Notes: a model not told the origin generated them from the letters alone. 64,000 nt of DNA from Effrenium voratum (GCA_963377175.1 CAUJNA010003079.1:243501-307500), one strand, 5' to 3'; shown: positions 44,100-55,752, counted from the first letter of the stretch. Translations and numbers: made by a program.

Positions 44100-44396
44100 A
44101 TGACTAAACATGGACCACAACTGGAAAAGCAAAACGTTAAAAGGTCGATTTTGGGCAACTCAGATGTGCGCTTTCCAACTTCGAACAGGGCCTACCTGCT
44201 TGAAAATTATCCTCCGACCTTCTCGACTGGCAGGTATGACTGCGTCAAAGCTACCCCCATGAAGATGCAGGGGAACTACATCCCCGTTGGCTGCACAAAC
44301 TCAGGGGGACAGGGGTTGCCTCGAAGTTCCGTTGAGGATGATGCTTGGCATTTGAGTTGCGGGGGGGTTAACAACTGTCATTTTTTTATCATTTAG
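44100..44396 (+). CDS. possible plus-strand frame
   Basis: 98-codon open frame with SNRAYLLENYPPTFSTGRY. Opposite to the cluster and without codon bias. Confidence 0.25.
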   Translation: MTKHGPQLEKQNVKRSILGNSDVRFPTSNRAYLLENYPPTFSTGRYDCVKATPMKMQGNYIPVGCTNSGGQGLPRSSVEDDAWHLSCGGVNNCHFFII

Positions 44397-44500
44397 GCAA
44401 ACTGATTCTCCCTTGCTGGTTTTAAAGGGGATCTATTATATCATTCCTGGACATCTCTCGTCTTCCTTGGTTTCCACGCTTAAGCGACTGGCAAGCCGAC

Positions 44501-44661
44501 CTTCGCACACCCGAAATTCGCGGGTCGTTCCGAGGCGCGGCGCGGAGCGGCCACGCTCGGAAAGGCGCGCCAAGTGGTCGGAGTGGCGGTTGGGATCGCG
44601 GTAGAAGCCGCCCTCTGCAAGGACTTGGAGCCCCCGGTCAGCCGCCTGCGTGCCATGCCCC
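44501..44661 (-). CDS. internal exon, unknown protein
   Basis: GTQAADRGLQVLAEGGFYRD then PNRHSDHLARLSERGRSAPR and LGTTREFRVCEG. GC3 very high. Acceptor CCCTTGTAG, donor GAAG|GTCGGC. No known family. Confidence 0.7.
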
Positions 44662-44701
44662 CTACAAGGGGAGGGGGGTGGGGGGGAGAATTCCGGGACC
44701 C

Positions 44702-44797
44702 AAGTCTTCCATTTGGTTGAGAAACCCTGAAAAAAATAAAATAAAATCCCTTTAAAACCAACAGGGGAAAATACAAACGTAGTCTTAAGCAAATGGA
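44702..44797 (-). mobile_element. family B element
   Basis: GTCTTCCATTTGG start and CTTAAGCAAATGGAAG end, shortened inside. Confidence 0.65.
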
Positions 44798-45214
44798 AGA
44801 AGTCCATTCTTCCCAAAGGGCCCAAAGGGACATGGGTTGTCAATTTATGCAGATCTCCAGGCATTGAATTCCCCCCCCCCCCCCGACTCCATATTTAAGG
44901 GGGTGGGGACTTGCTGCCATTGCTGAAACAACCCTTTTTCTGGCCGTTGCGACGTTTGCCCGGCTTAGGATGTTGATCCGAAAGCAGGCTCGTCCATCGT
45001 TGAGGGCAGCAGGTCAAAGTCAATTGGTTGCGAGCGTGCCGCATCATGAAACAGCCTGTTAAAGACATGGTTCCCGAAGCCACTAGATGTTGACCCCGGA
45101 TTAATACGCCCCTGTTTATTAATATATGGGTGTGTCCCTGGCTGTAGTGGGGATTTAGACCACTTTTGGAGGAGAACGTTCCCATATGAATACACAGGGT
45201 TTCTTAATCCGGAC

Positions 45215-45283
45215 CACATGCCCGGCACAGAGCTCCTTTGGGGCCCCGCGGCCAAGCGCCAAGCGGAGGCTCCAACGCTGCCA
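45215..45283 (-). CDS. small exon
   Basis: WQRWSLRLALGRGAPKELC then AGHV. Basic helix, high GC3. Acceptor GACTAAG, donor GTG|GTCCGG. Confidence 0.5.
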
Positions 45284-45477
45284 CTTAGTCACTCGAAAGC
45301 CAAGGAGCCCACGTGTCAACACTGGGGACCGTTGTTAGGGGGCCAAAATGAAAAAGGAAGCAGCATAAAGCCAAGAACGCGAAAGAATTGTTGGAAACAA
45401 ATGGCCCAGAAATCCCGAACTGGAGAAATATATGTGAACTTCCCTACTTCCCTGTGAAGAGCCTTCATGTGTGCATC

Positions 45478-45564
45478 TCAGGCCTTGCCGAAGACTTGCA
45501 GCAAGTGCTCTTGCTGCAATGCCGCGCAGTCGCAAGACTCAGACTCCCAGTCAGACTCCTCGCG
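45478..45564 (-). CDS. exon, possibly last, acidic
   Basis: REESDWESESCDCAALQQE then HLLQVFGKA and TGA. Excellent acceptor CTCCCTTTGCCTAG. A GC donor (AAG|GCCTGA) would skip the stop, so terminal status is open. Confidence 0.6.
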   Translation of the reverse strand, partial: REESDWESESCDCAALQQEHLLQVFGKA

Positions 45565-46057
45565 CTAGGCAAAGGGAGCAGGAACTCAGGAAATCCTCAA
45601 TTGAGGGACAGCCAGCACACCAAAGAGCAGGATTTCAGGACATCCTCTGACATATTCCATCCAGCCCTGAAACATCCAAACAAACAAAGGATTAACAAAG
45701 GCGTTGCCTCCTTGTTTGCATAGCTTCATGTTTTCCTCTGACCTGTTTGCATTGAAGGGGTGCTTGACTGGCTGTCCATTGAGAGTGATGCTCCCACACG
45801 TGCCCTCCAAGGACACGACGCTGGGAACAAAATTCGCATTGGAGGCGTCCTGGCAACACCAAGTACACCAAAACACACCAGTCATACCGACAAATAACCT
45901 GCTACCAAGCACATCCTGAAATTCCGGCTCAGAAAGCATGGAAGCGCACAGGGCAGGCACCACCACGAACAAACTTGATCATCTATAGCTTGTCAGCTTT
46001 CATGATCGGAGGGCACACGGCGAAACCCGAGCCCCGAAACCTAACAAAGACTGCCAC

Positions 46058-46260
46058 CGCATGACCCTAAGCCCCCAAGCTCCTCGCACATGGGGCCCCA
46101 TCCCAATACCAGCTTTGGGCCCTGAGCGTGCCACCAGTCGCAGATCACGCGCTGCACCACTGCAGCTGCAAACTGCGCGAAGCCTCGGCGGACCCAAGGT
46201 GCAGCATGCAGTCGATCCGCCGTGCGCCAGAAATCCGTGGCCCGTGGGGCAGATGAATGG
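46058..46260 (-). CDS. internal exon, unknown protein
   Basis: HSSAPRATDFWRTADRLHAA, WVRRGFAQFAAAVVQRVICD, WWHAQGPKLVLGWGPMCEEL. About 67 codons, Trp-rich. Acceptor AAAGCCTTAG, donor GCG|GTGGCA. Convincing coding bias, no family recognised. Confidence 0.7.
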
Positions 46261-46712
46261 CTAAGGCTTTCGGCCCGATGACTCCGGGGTTTTCTTTGTC
46301 CAAAAACATCCGTCAGCCAAGTTTAGAGCACCAAGCAGTTCACCCGTTTGCGGCTTGCATGCCAGACAAGCAACGCATGAGCAGTTGAACACACTTGCAA
46401 GTATTTGCGCCTTCTGGCCGTTCAAGCCATGTGCTTACCGCCCAGGCAAGCCTGGTGTACCCACTCCGGATCAAGAAATGCCATCATCAACCAATGCAAT
46501 GTGTCCGTTGGGGGGGGGGGGTGAAATCATAGTACGACAAAATGGCCGGCCACCTGGTTCAGAAGCAAAGAGGCATCCGGGGGGCAAAAGCGAACTATAC
46601 CGTTGTTCCTTCACACCGAAAACGCGACAACCCCTAGTAAAGGATCTGCATCATGGGTGAGTGACCTCGTTTACCCCCTGGTAAGCTGGATGCAATCAGA
46701 TCAATCCCATAC

Positions 46713-46777
46713 CTTGCGCAGCTCTCAGCGAAGTAAACACAGCCTCCATGTCTCGGACTTTCTCTGCGTCTCGCGCG
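46713..46777 (-). CDS. small exon
   Basis: ARDAEKVRDMEAVFTSLRAA then Q. Perfect donor GCAAG|GTATGG, acceptor TTCACAAAG. Confidence 0.6.
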
Positions 46778-47006
46778 CTTTGTGAAAAATGCGCATGGAA
46801 AAACTTCCAACAGGCTGGATGGCATGGACACGGGGAGGAATCTCTACAGCACTGGAAGCAGCTGGCGGTGGAGCATTTCACGGCTACCCTCCCCGGGCGG
46901 GCCTGAAGCAAGGGCTATTCCTGGCTTTAACCATTGCAAAGTTTACATTCCGGGCCTGAAGCAAGGGCCGTGACTAACTATAAAGTCCAAGAACTCAGGA
47001 TGTGGA

Positions 47007-47100
47007 CTAGGTCCTCCAGTAAAGAGGTTAGAATCAGGGCGCCAACTTTTTCCTGCAGTCGATTCTAGTGAGGGAGGTTTTCCCGAAAGGGCACTGGGGG
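47007..47100 (-). mobile_element. family A element, copy 15
   Basis: CTAGGTCCTCCAGTAAAGAG start, diverged core. Confidence 0.6.
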
Positions 47101-47658
47101 TTTGGATTCACAAGAGGTTCAAATCCAGATCCAGACCCCCGGGAGAAAATGGCCTGAAATCAAGGGCCGAAGCTTTCAATTCTTGTTTGACGTTGGGTTT
47201 GGGGAGCAAACATCTCAACAAAAACTAGCAGTTAAGTGGTTGGATTTCCACCAAGCCACGATAAGCAAAAATGTTGCAAATGCTTCCGAACAACAACCAT
47301 GAATTGGCTGCCTCTGTTTCTTTTGGCCCCCACTTGCCCCAACTAACCAATGGCCAAACTTGCACGAGCCTGGACCCCTGCAACATGCCGGGCCAAGGCC
47401 AGGGCAAGGAAAGGAAGGAAGCCAAGAAGGCAAGAGGGCAAAACGGACGGCTTGGGAAAGAAGCTTCGAACTGGTGGACTTCCTTTTGGTTGGTATTCTG
47501 AGTAAGGGGTGCCAAGGGGAAACCAGCAATGTGAGGGGTCCCTGGTCCTATGGTAGATGTCCTTTAAAACCACTGGGAGTGTTCTTTTTCAAAATAGGTA
47601 TTCTTCAGCAAAGTGTCAATTTTGAAGGCACCCCCTAAGACAAGACATACCCATATGA

Positions 47659-47752
47659 CTGTGGGTCAAAGATAGGTACCCAAAATGGAACCCTGGTAGA
47701 AGGAACCATGGACTAAAATTTGCGGTCCCCTGCTGGATTAATTTTGACCCAC
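47659..47752 (-). mobile_element. family E introner-like element
   Basis: Inverted ends GTGGGTCAAAA and TTTGACCCACAG supply GT and AG. Its partner near 9385-9455 has the opposite orientation. Confidence 0.6.
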
Positions 47753-47776
47753 AGCCATACGCCTCCGGAATGTCCA
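47753..47776 (-). CDS. 24-bp microexon between two introners
   Basis: MDIPEAYG-like codons in frame with exon 47844-47969, bounded by family A copy 16 and the family E element. The next segment (FIWVCLVLG, from 47658) stays open. Confidence 0.4.
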
Positions 47777-47843
47777 CTAGGTCCTATTTTCGTAGAACCC
47801 TCCCAAACAAAAAAGAAACGGTAAATGGGCGCTACCGGGGGAC
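47777..47843 (-). mobile_element. family A element, copy 16 (67 bp)
   Basis: Internally deleted copy that keeps the CTAA|GTCCCCC donor and CCTAG acceptor, but lacks the branch-like box. Confidence 0.6.
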
Positions 47844-47969
47844 TTAGTCCAGCCAGGGGACCAAGCTGACCAGGAGGTACACCAGTCAGAGCAGCCTGCA
47901 GTATCGACCGCCACCAGGGCGAGAGGCGAGAGGCTGAGACGCCCTCCGTCACGACGCTTTGCTGGGGTC
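47844..47969 (-). CDS. internal exon, unknown protein
   Basis: PQQSVVTEGVSASRLSPWW then RSILQAALTGVPPGQLGPLA and GL. Acceptor TTGCTTAG. Ends in phase 1 at the introner border. Confidence 0.55.
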
Positions 47970-48637
47970 CTAAGCAATGACAAACCACCCGGGTTTCTTG
48001 GTTGACGTTGGGAGGGGAGCCCAAATCTATTTTTTAGCAGTTAAGTGGGGATTTCAACCACTAAACCACAATAAGCAAAACTGTACAATGTTTCCAACAG
48101 CAACCATGGTTTGCGCGGGACTCAGCGTATCAGCATTGACCTGACTCTTGCAGGACAAAAATGTTGAGGGCATTGCCCTAGGGTAAGTACCTCACAGGCT
48201 CAGCACAAACCAGGGTTCCCATCTTGTCAAACAGATCTGGAAGATTCTCCTGGTGTTACTCTCCGTCACATGCGGAGGGGACCTTAGTAAGAGGGGTGCT
48301 AGGATCTTCTGAACATGAGTTCGCAACTTTTGGGACGCAAAATGCAACGTCAAAAAGCAAGCGCCGACAAATGCGGAGTGACCTGCCGAAGCACCATACT
48401 TGCCCCTGAAGAATCCCCCAAGTACGAGACCTTTCTGACAGGTGAGATGATCAGAATTTGCCCAAATGGCTGTGGCTCAAAACCAATGGTACCACTTTGG
48501 GGTAGGTGCACCACCCATTTTAGTCTATCTTAGTGGGGATTGGGATGTTCACTGAGGGTGCGGGCTTCTGACCCATGGCCAAATGGTTTCCTGGGGAACC
48601 CCATCTGGACCACCCCCCCACCCCACCCCGCTTTCAC

Positions 48638-48711
48638 CGCAAACGTCCTGCAGCCGAGGGGCGCAGTTGCTGCCAAGTCTCGCAGATTTGTACCAAGAGC
48701 TTCAGGTCTAC
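48638..48711 (-). CDS. internal exon, unknown protein
   Basis: VDLKLLVQICETWQQLRPSA then AGRL. Excellent acceptor CATTTCACACAG, donor GCG|GTGAAAG. The phase matches 49534-49658. A helical segment. Confidence 0.65.
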
Positions 48712-48806
48712 CTGTGTGAAATGGCCATGGGTCAACCCACCGCCAAATCTGTGGCAAGATCCGTTACAAACGGCTCCTGGTTGCCTTTTGCCTTTGGGGG
48801 CAAAAG

Positions 48807-48921
48807 ACCTCCATTTGCTGAAGCCCCCTCGAGAAAATATGAATCTTCCCAGGAGTGATAGACTCTCTTTAAAACCAAGAGGTGAAACATATCAAACATA
48901 TGCTTGAGCAACTGGAAGAAG
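48807..48921 (-). mobile_element. family B element
   Basis: CTCCATTTGCTGAAGCCCCC start and GCTTGAGCAACTGGAAG end. Confidence 0.6.
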
Positions 48922-49533
48922 AGGGGGTTCTTGAAAAACCCAACGGGCTTGGTTCAAACAAAGGATTGGCCGGGTTGTTTCTTCAAAATAGGGGTCCCTT
49001 CTCCTCGTCCCCAACCTGTAGTGGGACGCCACTATGGAAAACCCGGTAATCTCTGGCATAGGGACTAAGACTTGATTTTGAGCCCAGCTCAAACATCCGA
49101 CGTGGACCAGCAACAATCAACACAAAAATCATGGGTAACTTTGCGTCGCAAACTCCTCTTATGATGTCACTACAACCTACCTACCAAGTTTCAAGCCAGT
49201 ACTTCAACAACAATATAAGTGTAAAGCCTGAAACTGGGGCCTGATTTGGCCTCCAACTGGTTATGCTAGGCAATGGCGACAGGTAGTTACCTGCCACTTT
49301 TGGGGTAGCAGGGGAATGCAGCCAAGCTTCCGGGCAATTACCACGCTGGCAGCCGGTTGAGGACCCGTGAATGTATTGAAGCGTGTTGTTTTTTTGGCAC
49401 GTCCTACCTGCAATCATACTGCCTGCTTGATTCACAGATCCTCCAAGGAACATCAAGGAACATGCCGAGAAGCCCCAAGCTCAGTCGGCATACCAACCCT
49501 TTCTAATTACCTACGCTCAAGAATGCTTTCTAC

Positions 49534-49658
49534 ATGGCTACGGCTGGTTCCGGAGCGTGGACTTAGCCCAGCCTCATCCGCCCTGTCCGGGGACGAGAAC
49601 TTGAACAGGAGGATGCGTTGCCACTCGCCTCGGGCGAAGGCCCTCATAATTGTTGAGC
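49534..49658 (-). CDS. second exon of the 49.8 kb gene
   Basis: STIMRAFARGEWQRILLFKF then SSPDRADEAGLSPRSGTSRS. Acceptor CATCCAG, donor CAT|GTAGAA. In frame with the first exon 49718-49844 and the third 48638-48711. Confidence 0.65.
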
Positions 49659-49717
49659 CTGGATGGCCTGATTCTCGTGGCTTTTTTCAAACGGCACGCC
49701 AAAAGAAAGGCGACTGC

Positions 49718-49844
49718 CTGAAATGCCAAAGGAATGAATCGAACAGTTCTGAACTTTGGCCGGAGTGCAACTGTGGAATGCAAAGGCAACTCCTGCGATG
49801 GCAAGGCATCCAACGACTTTGTGCATCGTGCGCATTGTGTGCAT
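49718..49844 (-). CDS. likely first exon with signal-peptide-like N terminus
   Basis: Three in-frame ATGs (49844, 49835, 49826). The last gives MHKVVGCLAIAGVAFAFHS, a basic residue, an 11-13-residue hydrophobic core and small residues, as in an ER signal peptide. The donor TTTCAG|GCAGTC would be GC, and the 59-bp intron is short but keeps the frame. A trans-splice acceptor could lie in the upstream TTTTCTC tract. The mature protein is unknown. Confidence 0.55.
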
Positions 49845-50370
49845 TGTGTAGCGCACGTTGAGAAAACAGGAACACCGATTGTGTGACTGGTCAATTTACA
49901 TCAGGAACCAGCGTAGAAACAGCAAACAGTCAGGCAACAACCCAAAAAACATGGTGGCACTGAGCTATTGGGCTTCACTCAAGGCTTCATACTCCTGAAA
50001 TGCGGTGGCACACGGTTGTGAAAAAGTGGACCTAACTCGGAGGGATGTCTTTGTCTTTTGAAGCAACACTGGGAGACTCCTTTTTCGGCTTGCTTGACGT
50101 CAGCATGAAATAGCATTTCAAATTCAAGTGGTCCTCTAGTCTCTAGTGTTGACACATTCTTTTGTAGCCTTGTCAAAACCCGGGTTGCCTCTGTTGAACA
50201 AATAAACGTGCAACTGCGACTTGGCGAACGGCTTGCAGCCAACGTGTGCCTGTGTGCACAAGGCTCACTGCAACAGGCACATATAAACAACTACAAACAG
50301 AAACGTCCTGCAACCAGCTCATCTGGACCAGCCAAAGTGGGTTTTCACCCATCTCTTACCCAGCAAAAAC

Positions 50371-50462
50371 CTGAGTTCGCGGCAGCCTGTTGGCCAAAGC
50401 TTTGCATTGGGAACCGCAAGAGCACTCTGCACGAAGCCAGGCCTGCCGTCAACCAACCCAGC
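50371..50462 (-). CDS. internal exon, frame ambiguous
   Basis: Clean acceptor GTTGCTGGGCAG and donor CTCAG|GTTTTT. AGLVDGRPGFVQSALAVPN is the phase-0 reading. GWLTAGLASCRVLLRFPMQ is also open. Confidence 0.45.
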
Positions 50463-50989
50463 CTGCCCAGCAACAGAAGGGAACTCTTTGGATTGATAGT
50501 TTTCACTGGGAAGCCCACCTCACAAAGCGAAAAGGCAATGACAACAAGTGGATGCCACGATTTGTTGCAAATCGAGTCGAAGCTTCTTGCCGCAATCTTT
50601 AGTTGTGAGGCTGGTAAATAACCAAAAGGATAGATGAGAGGGTCCATCTTCGGCTGCGCCGTTAGTTGATTATGCTCCAAATGGCTCTTGCTGAGGCTAT
50701 AGGACCACTCTAAACTCGTTTTGGATTGGCCGTCTTATCCTGAAGGGCGCACATGCCGTGCGTTTGGTTGCTCGGTGCCGACTCAGGATTTTAGGCTTGG
50801 GCAGGCTTAAGGCGGGCGAAGGGATTGGCCAAGGGTTTGTTGAGGGTAAGTTTCAGGTTTTGGGCTTGTTTCGGGTAGGACTGGGCTGGGGTTAGGGCGG
50901 ATTTAGGGTGGTCTAGGCTTTGGGGCCAGGGAACGGGGTGTGGATTTTAGGTGAGATCAGGTTGGTTCGGGCGGATTTGGTGTGGCTAT

Positions 50990-51099
50990 GTGATGGTTGC
51001 ACGGTTTCATGGTCAATGCTGACGATGCGCCCCGGCCATCAGGCAATTCCGGCTCTGCACCGGCCACTTTGTAAGTTGAGTGCGCAAACGCTTCGGCCT
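50990..51099 (-). CDS. possible exon
   Basis: AEAFAHSTYKVAGAEPELPD then GRGASSALTMKPCNHHIA. Acceptor CGTGCGCAG. The end is not fixed. Confidence 0.4.
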
Positions 51100-51299
51100 C
51101 TGCGCACGTTTTGGGGCGGCAGAGAGAGTCAAGTCCATGTGGGCGGGTTATGGACACCGGACTTTTTCGGTGAATGACCCCGTGTTGACAAAACCCCTGC
51201 TAGAGGGGTGGGGCCCCTCAAGTGGTGAACCACTAAAAAGGGGACCCCTATTAATCAACCGAGGGGTTCTTCATCTGGGGTTCTCATACTAGTCAGAAA

Positions 51300-52050
51300 A
51301 GATCAGAAACTGCTGGGGCAGAACAAAAACGAACAAATCTTAAACATTTAAACCAACAAACAACAGTTTCCGACTTTGTCAGACGTCTGAAACCATTTAT
51401 ATCTTTAAGATCAGTCTAAGGCAAAGGTTTACCAAGAAACGTGGCGAAAGCTGAAACACGCCCACTCAGCAGGTTGCATTGCAAAAAATCGGTGTGCGAT
51501 TCCCTAGCAAGGGGCAGGATCCCTAAGGTCAGAATGGGAGCCCGGATCTAAGTAGAACTCGATGGGGGGGGGGGGTCCCCTTTTAGTAGGGATTCATCAC
51601 TTTTGAAGGGGAACCCCCAATTCATAGGACGGGTGTATTCTTCCTAGCTCAATCAAAATTAACCTCACACATTCCCTTGAACCTTGACTTTAGAGTATAA
51701 TCCCATCTGTTTCCCGCCCAAGTGCAAAAAGTGGAAACGTCCAAACACTACGGTAACCAAGAATCAGCTACAGATTGGCGGTGTTACGCAACTCAACTGC
51801 GCTCGCTTGAAGTTTCGATATGTGAGTTCACCATCCTGCCCGCCTTTCGCTACCCGGATCACAACAGAAGGACATGTTGTCTGTTCCGCAAAGGTAGCGG
51901 AAGGCAATTCCCAAGGTGCCACACTTCTGGAGATCTCAATTCCCCAAAGGATCCCGACCCAAACGCGGCTGCGGGAAAGCCGCTTTGGCGGGTCTGGTCT
52001 GTCAAGACAGATTCAAAGGCATCGTTTGCCGCTGACGTGGGAAACCAAAC
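51300..52050. other. no convincing gene
   Basis: Mixed short frames only. A G12 run and AGTAGGGATTCATCACTT tract at 51555-51620 resemble 38080-38120. Confidence 0.4.
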
Positions 52051-52057
52051 ACCCTAA

Positions 52058-52192
52058 AAATACTATGGATGGACAAAACCCTGCACCACCGAAACCCTGG
52101 AATGATGATTGCCATGTAAAATGCCAACAAACACACGGTTTCCCATGGTTTCAAATTGGTGCAGGATTTCGTCCATCCACAGTATGTCGCCC
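52058..52192 (-). mobile_element. family G element
   Basis: On the minus strand GTGGATGGACGAAATCC to GTCCATCCATAG. Flanking minus frames (RRANFKEGDIL before, IFRVFGFPRQRQTMPL after) could be exons. Confidence 0.6.
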
Positions 52193-52556
52193 TCTTTGAA
52201 ATTTGCGCGGCGTTCAGGGCAGGCAAAAGCGAAGCTCTGAAGCTTCCAACGTTCGTCTCCGTTTCTCCGATCTCACCCTCACTCAGATGCCAATAACGTA
52301 GCCCAAAGCCGGACGATGCCGAAAAGTGCGAATTTCTTCTTCAGGTCTCTGGGAACTCAGTTTACTTAGGCAAGCTGACCAGTTCAGGTCACCCTTCATT
52401 TTGCTGGTTTGGATGGGTCTGGATTCGGATTTGAAGGGTTCTTGTAGCTGGGCGCCTCCTTGATCACTAAACCGCCGGGCTCCAAACCGGGGGGAAGCTG
52501 AATGGAGCAATGAGGCCGGCTTAGGCCACCAATTCCAATTGCAGGAAAGCTGACAC

Positions 52557-52642
52557 GAGGGCCCCCCGGGCCCGATCAAGCCTCAGGGCTAGGCGGCAGC
52601 ACCGCTCGCCGTCGCCCAGGCCCTTCGAGTCGAACGAACCGG
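52557..52642 (-). CDS. internal exon, unknown protein
   Basis: GSFDSKGLGDGERCCRLALR then LDRARGAL. High GC3. Acceptor GCTGGTTCAG, donor CTC|GTGTCA. Confidence 0.6.
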
Positions 52643-52999
52643 CTGAACCAGCAAGTTGCAAAGAACATGGCGCCTTTGAAACTTTGTCTCTGCTGTTCCC
52701 GGTTCCCAGATGCCAAAAGTCTAACTTTTAGCGGTCAATCCTAAAACCCAAGAGCCTAAGGAAATGGATGGGAACCGCCAAGTTCTGGCGACGTTCAGCG
52801 CCTCTAATTTGTGGTTTGGATGGTTTGGAGGTTCAGGCAGACAAAAACACACCTGGCACAAAGGCAAAGCTTTTGACGGATCGCGAATAACAAAAAGCTA
52901 CGCGGTACAGACACGTCAAGCCAAAAACAATGTCGAATCAGGTTTGGGCTTCAGGCAAACCGTAATCATAGTGGTACTGTGAGTTCAAAGACCCTACGA

Positions 53000-53160
53000 A
53001 GGGAGTGTGCAAGTCCCAACGTCTGCCACATGTGAGACCGGCTCTTTGCAGCGGCGTGTATCAGAAAGTAACGTCCTGCTGCCGAGATTCAACATATTCA
53101 GTTGCCGCCACTGCTGCTCCTCGCAATCAATGAGCGAGCAGTGTCTAGAAAAATCCCAAA
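53000..53160 (-). CDS. possible exon
   Basis: Frame with IDCEEQQWRQLNMLNLGSRT and LLSDTRRCKEP. A competing plus frame exists. Confidence 0.35.
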
Positions 53161-53579
53161 CAAAAAGCCAAGGGGCCCAAATGAAGGCTAGACTCCTAGA
53201 CAACACATGCAAAAGCAAATAACACTCATGCAATCATTGCAACGCCTCATTGATGCAGTCAACGTGATGCAAAAGCTAGGAACGGAACAGAAGAGGATGT
53301 TGTTGTCCTCAGTGACCTGCCCATGAAAGTGCAGGAATGCTGGAGAGCACGATCCAGCTCCCAACTGCTCCTTGTGTCAGCAGCAGCCGCAGTGGCCATG
53401 GGGCCATTATGAGCAAGTGGCTGTCATGCAGTGAGCTACAGAAACAATAGGCAAAATCATGCGAACACCCTCATACGTGGCTGAGGTGTGTTTTGTTTGC
53501 ATAGCCCTGGCATTAGCCTAGCCCTGGCGCAGCCTGGAGTGCACCAAAGGAGACACTAACGGACAAAGGTTTGGGGTGG

Positions 53580-54105
53580 GTATAGGGTCGTTTTCAAAAT
53601 CCTCAGCATCACCAGACTTTGGTTTAGGCTGGGTTTTGGGCGGGTTGCAGGTTGGCTCAGGCTTGGCTCCGGGTGGGTTTCAGGCCTGTTGAGAGCAAAT
53701 TTGGGGGTGGCTGTGCTTAAGGTAGATGGTTTGGTGCTGATATTTTGGTGGGGGTCTAGGGCTGGTTTAGGGTGGGCTTAAAACTGGCTTCGGTCGCGGT
53801 TGTGTTTAAGTGGGCTTAGGGTGGTTTAAGGTAGGGTGCCACCTACCTTAAACCACCCAAGTGGGCTTAAACACAACCATGGCCGAAGCCAATTTTAAAC
53901 CCACCCTAAACCAGCCCTAAACCCACCCGAGACCAACCCAAAGAAGCCCCACTATAAACCACCACTATCTACCTTAAGCGCAGCCACCCCCAAAGTTGCT
54001 CTCAATAGGCCTGGAACCCACCCGGAGCCAAGCGTGAGCGAACCTGGAACCCACCCCAAACCCAACCTAAACCAAAGCCTGGGGATGCTGAGGATGTTGA
54101 AAATG
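53580..54105. repeat. giant imperfect palindrome
   Basis: Two arms of about 250 bp, 53580-53837 and 53844-54105, in inverse orientation with a 6-bp centre. The innermost 15 bp match perfectly. Arms are rich in GGTTTAGGGTGGG-like units, also seen singly at 50780-50960. Confidence 0.85.
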
Positions 54106-54184
54106 ATGCTGAGGATGATTGAACGATGCCGGGCCTTAAGCTACCCTAAACAGACTACCCCAAACCTTCGTCCTACTGAGGCGG

Positions 54185-54825
54185 CAGCCAACCAACCAAC
54201 CAACCAACCAACCAACCAACCAACCAACCAACCAAACCAGCCAGCCAGCCAACCAACCAACCAACCAACCAACCAACCAACCAACCAACCAACCAACCAA
54301 ACCACCCAGCCACCCAGCCACCCAGCCACACCCAGCCACCCCCAGCCACCCAGCCACACCCAGCCACCCAGCCACCCAGCCACCAAGCCACCCAGCCACC
54401 CAGCCACCCACCCAGCCACCCACCCAGCCACCCAGCCACCCAGCCACCCACCCAGCCACCCAGCCACCCAGCCACCCACCCAACCCAACCCAACCCAACC
54501 CAACCCAACCCAACCCAACCCAACCCAACCCAACCCGACCCGACCCGACCCGACCCGACCCGACCCGACCCGACCCGACCCGACCCCACCCACCCCACCC
54601 CACCCCACCCCACCCCACCCCACCCCACCCACCCCACCCCACCCCACCCCACCCCACCCCACCCCACCCCACCCCACCCCACCCCACCCCACCCCACCCC
54701 ACCCCACCCCACCCCACCCACCCCACCCACCCACCCACCCACCCACCCACGCACCCAACCAACCAACCAACCAACCAACCAACCAACCAACCAACCAACC
54801 AACCAACCAACCAACCTGCCAGGGT
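54185..54825. repeat. graded C-rich simple array
   Basis: CCAA, then CCCAGCCA, CCCAAC, CCCGAC and CCCCAC blocks, then CCCA and CCAA again. Frames of 210-260 codons are repeat translations. Confidence 0.97.
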
Positions 54826-55752
54826 TAGCCCTGTGCCAGGGCTAGGCCAAACAAACACCCTTTCCCCTCATGTGTGCCCAGACATAAGCAAAACAACGTT
54901 CTTGGAAGATTGTGTGCTTGAGCTGCAGTTGACAACCTCTGCGCTTTTCAAAAAAAAAAAAACGAACGGCGCCCTCCTTCCAAAACGAATCCAAATATGA
55001 TGGTGATGTAATTCATAGACCTTAAGGCCCCTATGGATCTGCGCGTTTGCAGACACAATACAAGGGATGCCGTCTTTGCTTGCCGTTAGGCCACAAGGAA
55101 TGCTTGCTTTCTTGGACAGGATCTGAGTGAGACAAACCAGATGGCCCTGGTGAGGTCGCCGTGAAGTGTGTTTGTTTTTGTCGCACCTTGAGGCTCTTCT
55201 GCAACCTGATGAGTAATGTCCACGGTGGTGTTTGAGGCCAACATTTCTTGAAAGACTCTTGGTGGCAACAACCCCTCTCCAAAAGTGAATAGCTTTTCGT
55301 GGGTTCAACTTGGAAAACCCCTTGACTTCCCAAAAAATCAAAGTCGAAAGATCCAACAAAATAGCAACAACATACGAATCATGCATTGTGCCGCTGGTCT
55401 CAAAGATGTCCCCTCATATCGCATTGGCTTCAAAAATATGTGTTACATTCGGTTCCACACATCTTGCCACCGAAAGAATGCTAGCTCAATGACTTCTTGC
55501 AACCTTGCGCCTCCGAGCGGACGAAAACCTGCGTAACAAACAAAAAACAAAAAACAACAAAAACGGTACGCCGTGTCCATTTGGAGGGTGGGAAGCTTCA
55601 CCTAAGGCAAAGACTCCAGAGTCGCATTTTCTTGCGGCAGATGGACCCGGCATGTCGTATGCTTGGCGGAAGAACTGGGAGGGCCCACCTTCGCAATGGT
55701 CCGGGTTGATGCCCGTTGGCCCTTCAGCCCTTCCGGACTTAGCGATTCTCAG

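Noticed and set aside
50208..50621. 137-codon plus-strand frame
   Set aside because: Opposite to a minus exon with clean acceptor and donor; composition is not distinctive.
54034..54858. Open frames of 213-264 codons
   Set aside because: All come from C-rich tetra- to hexanucleotide arrays (PTQPT or WVGWV periodicity), open in several frames on both strands.
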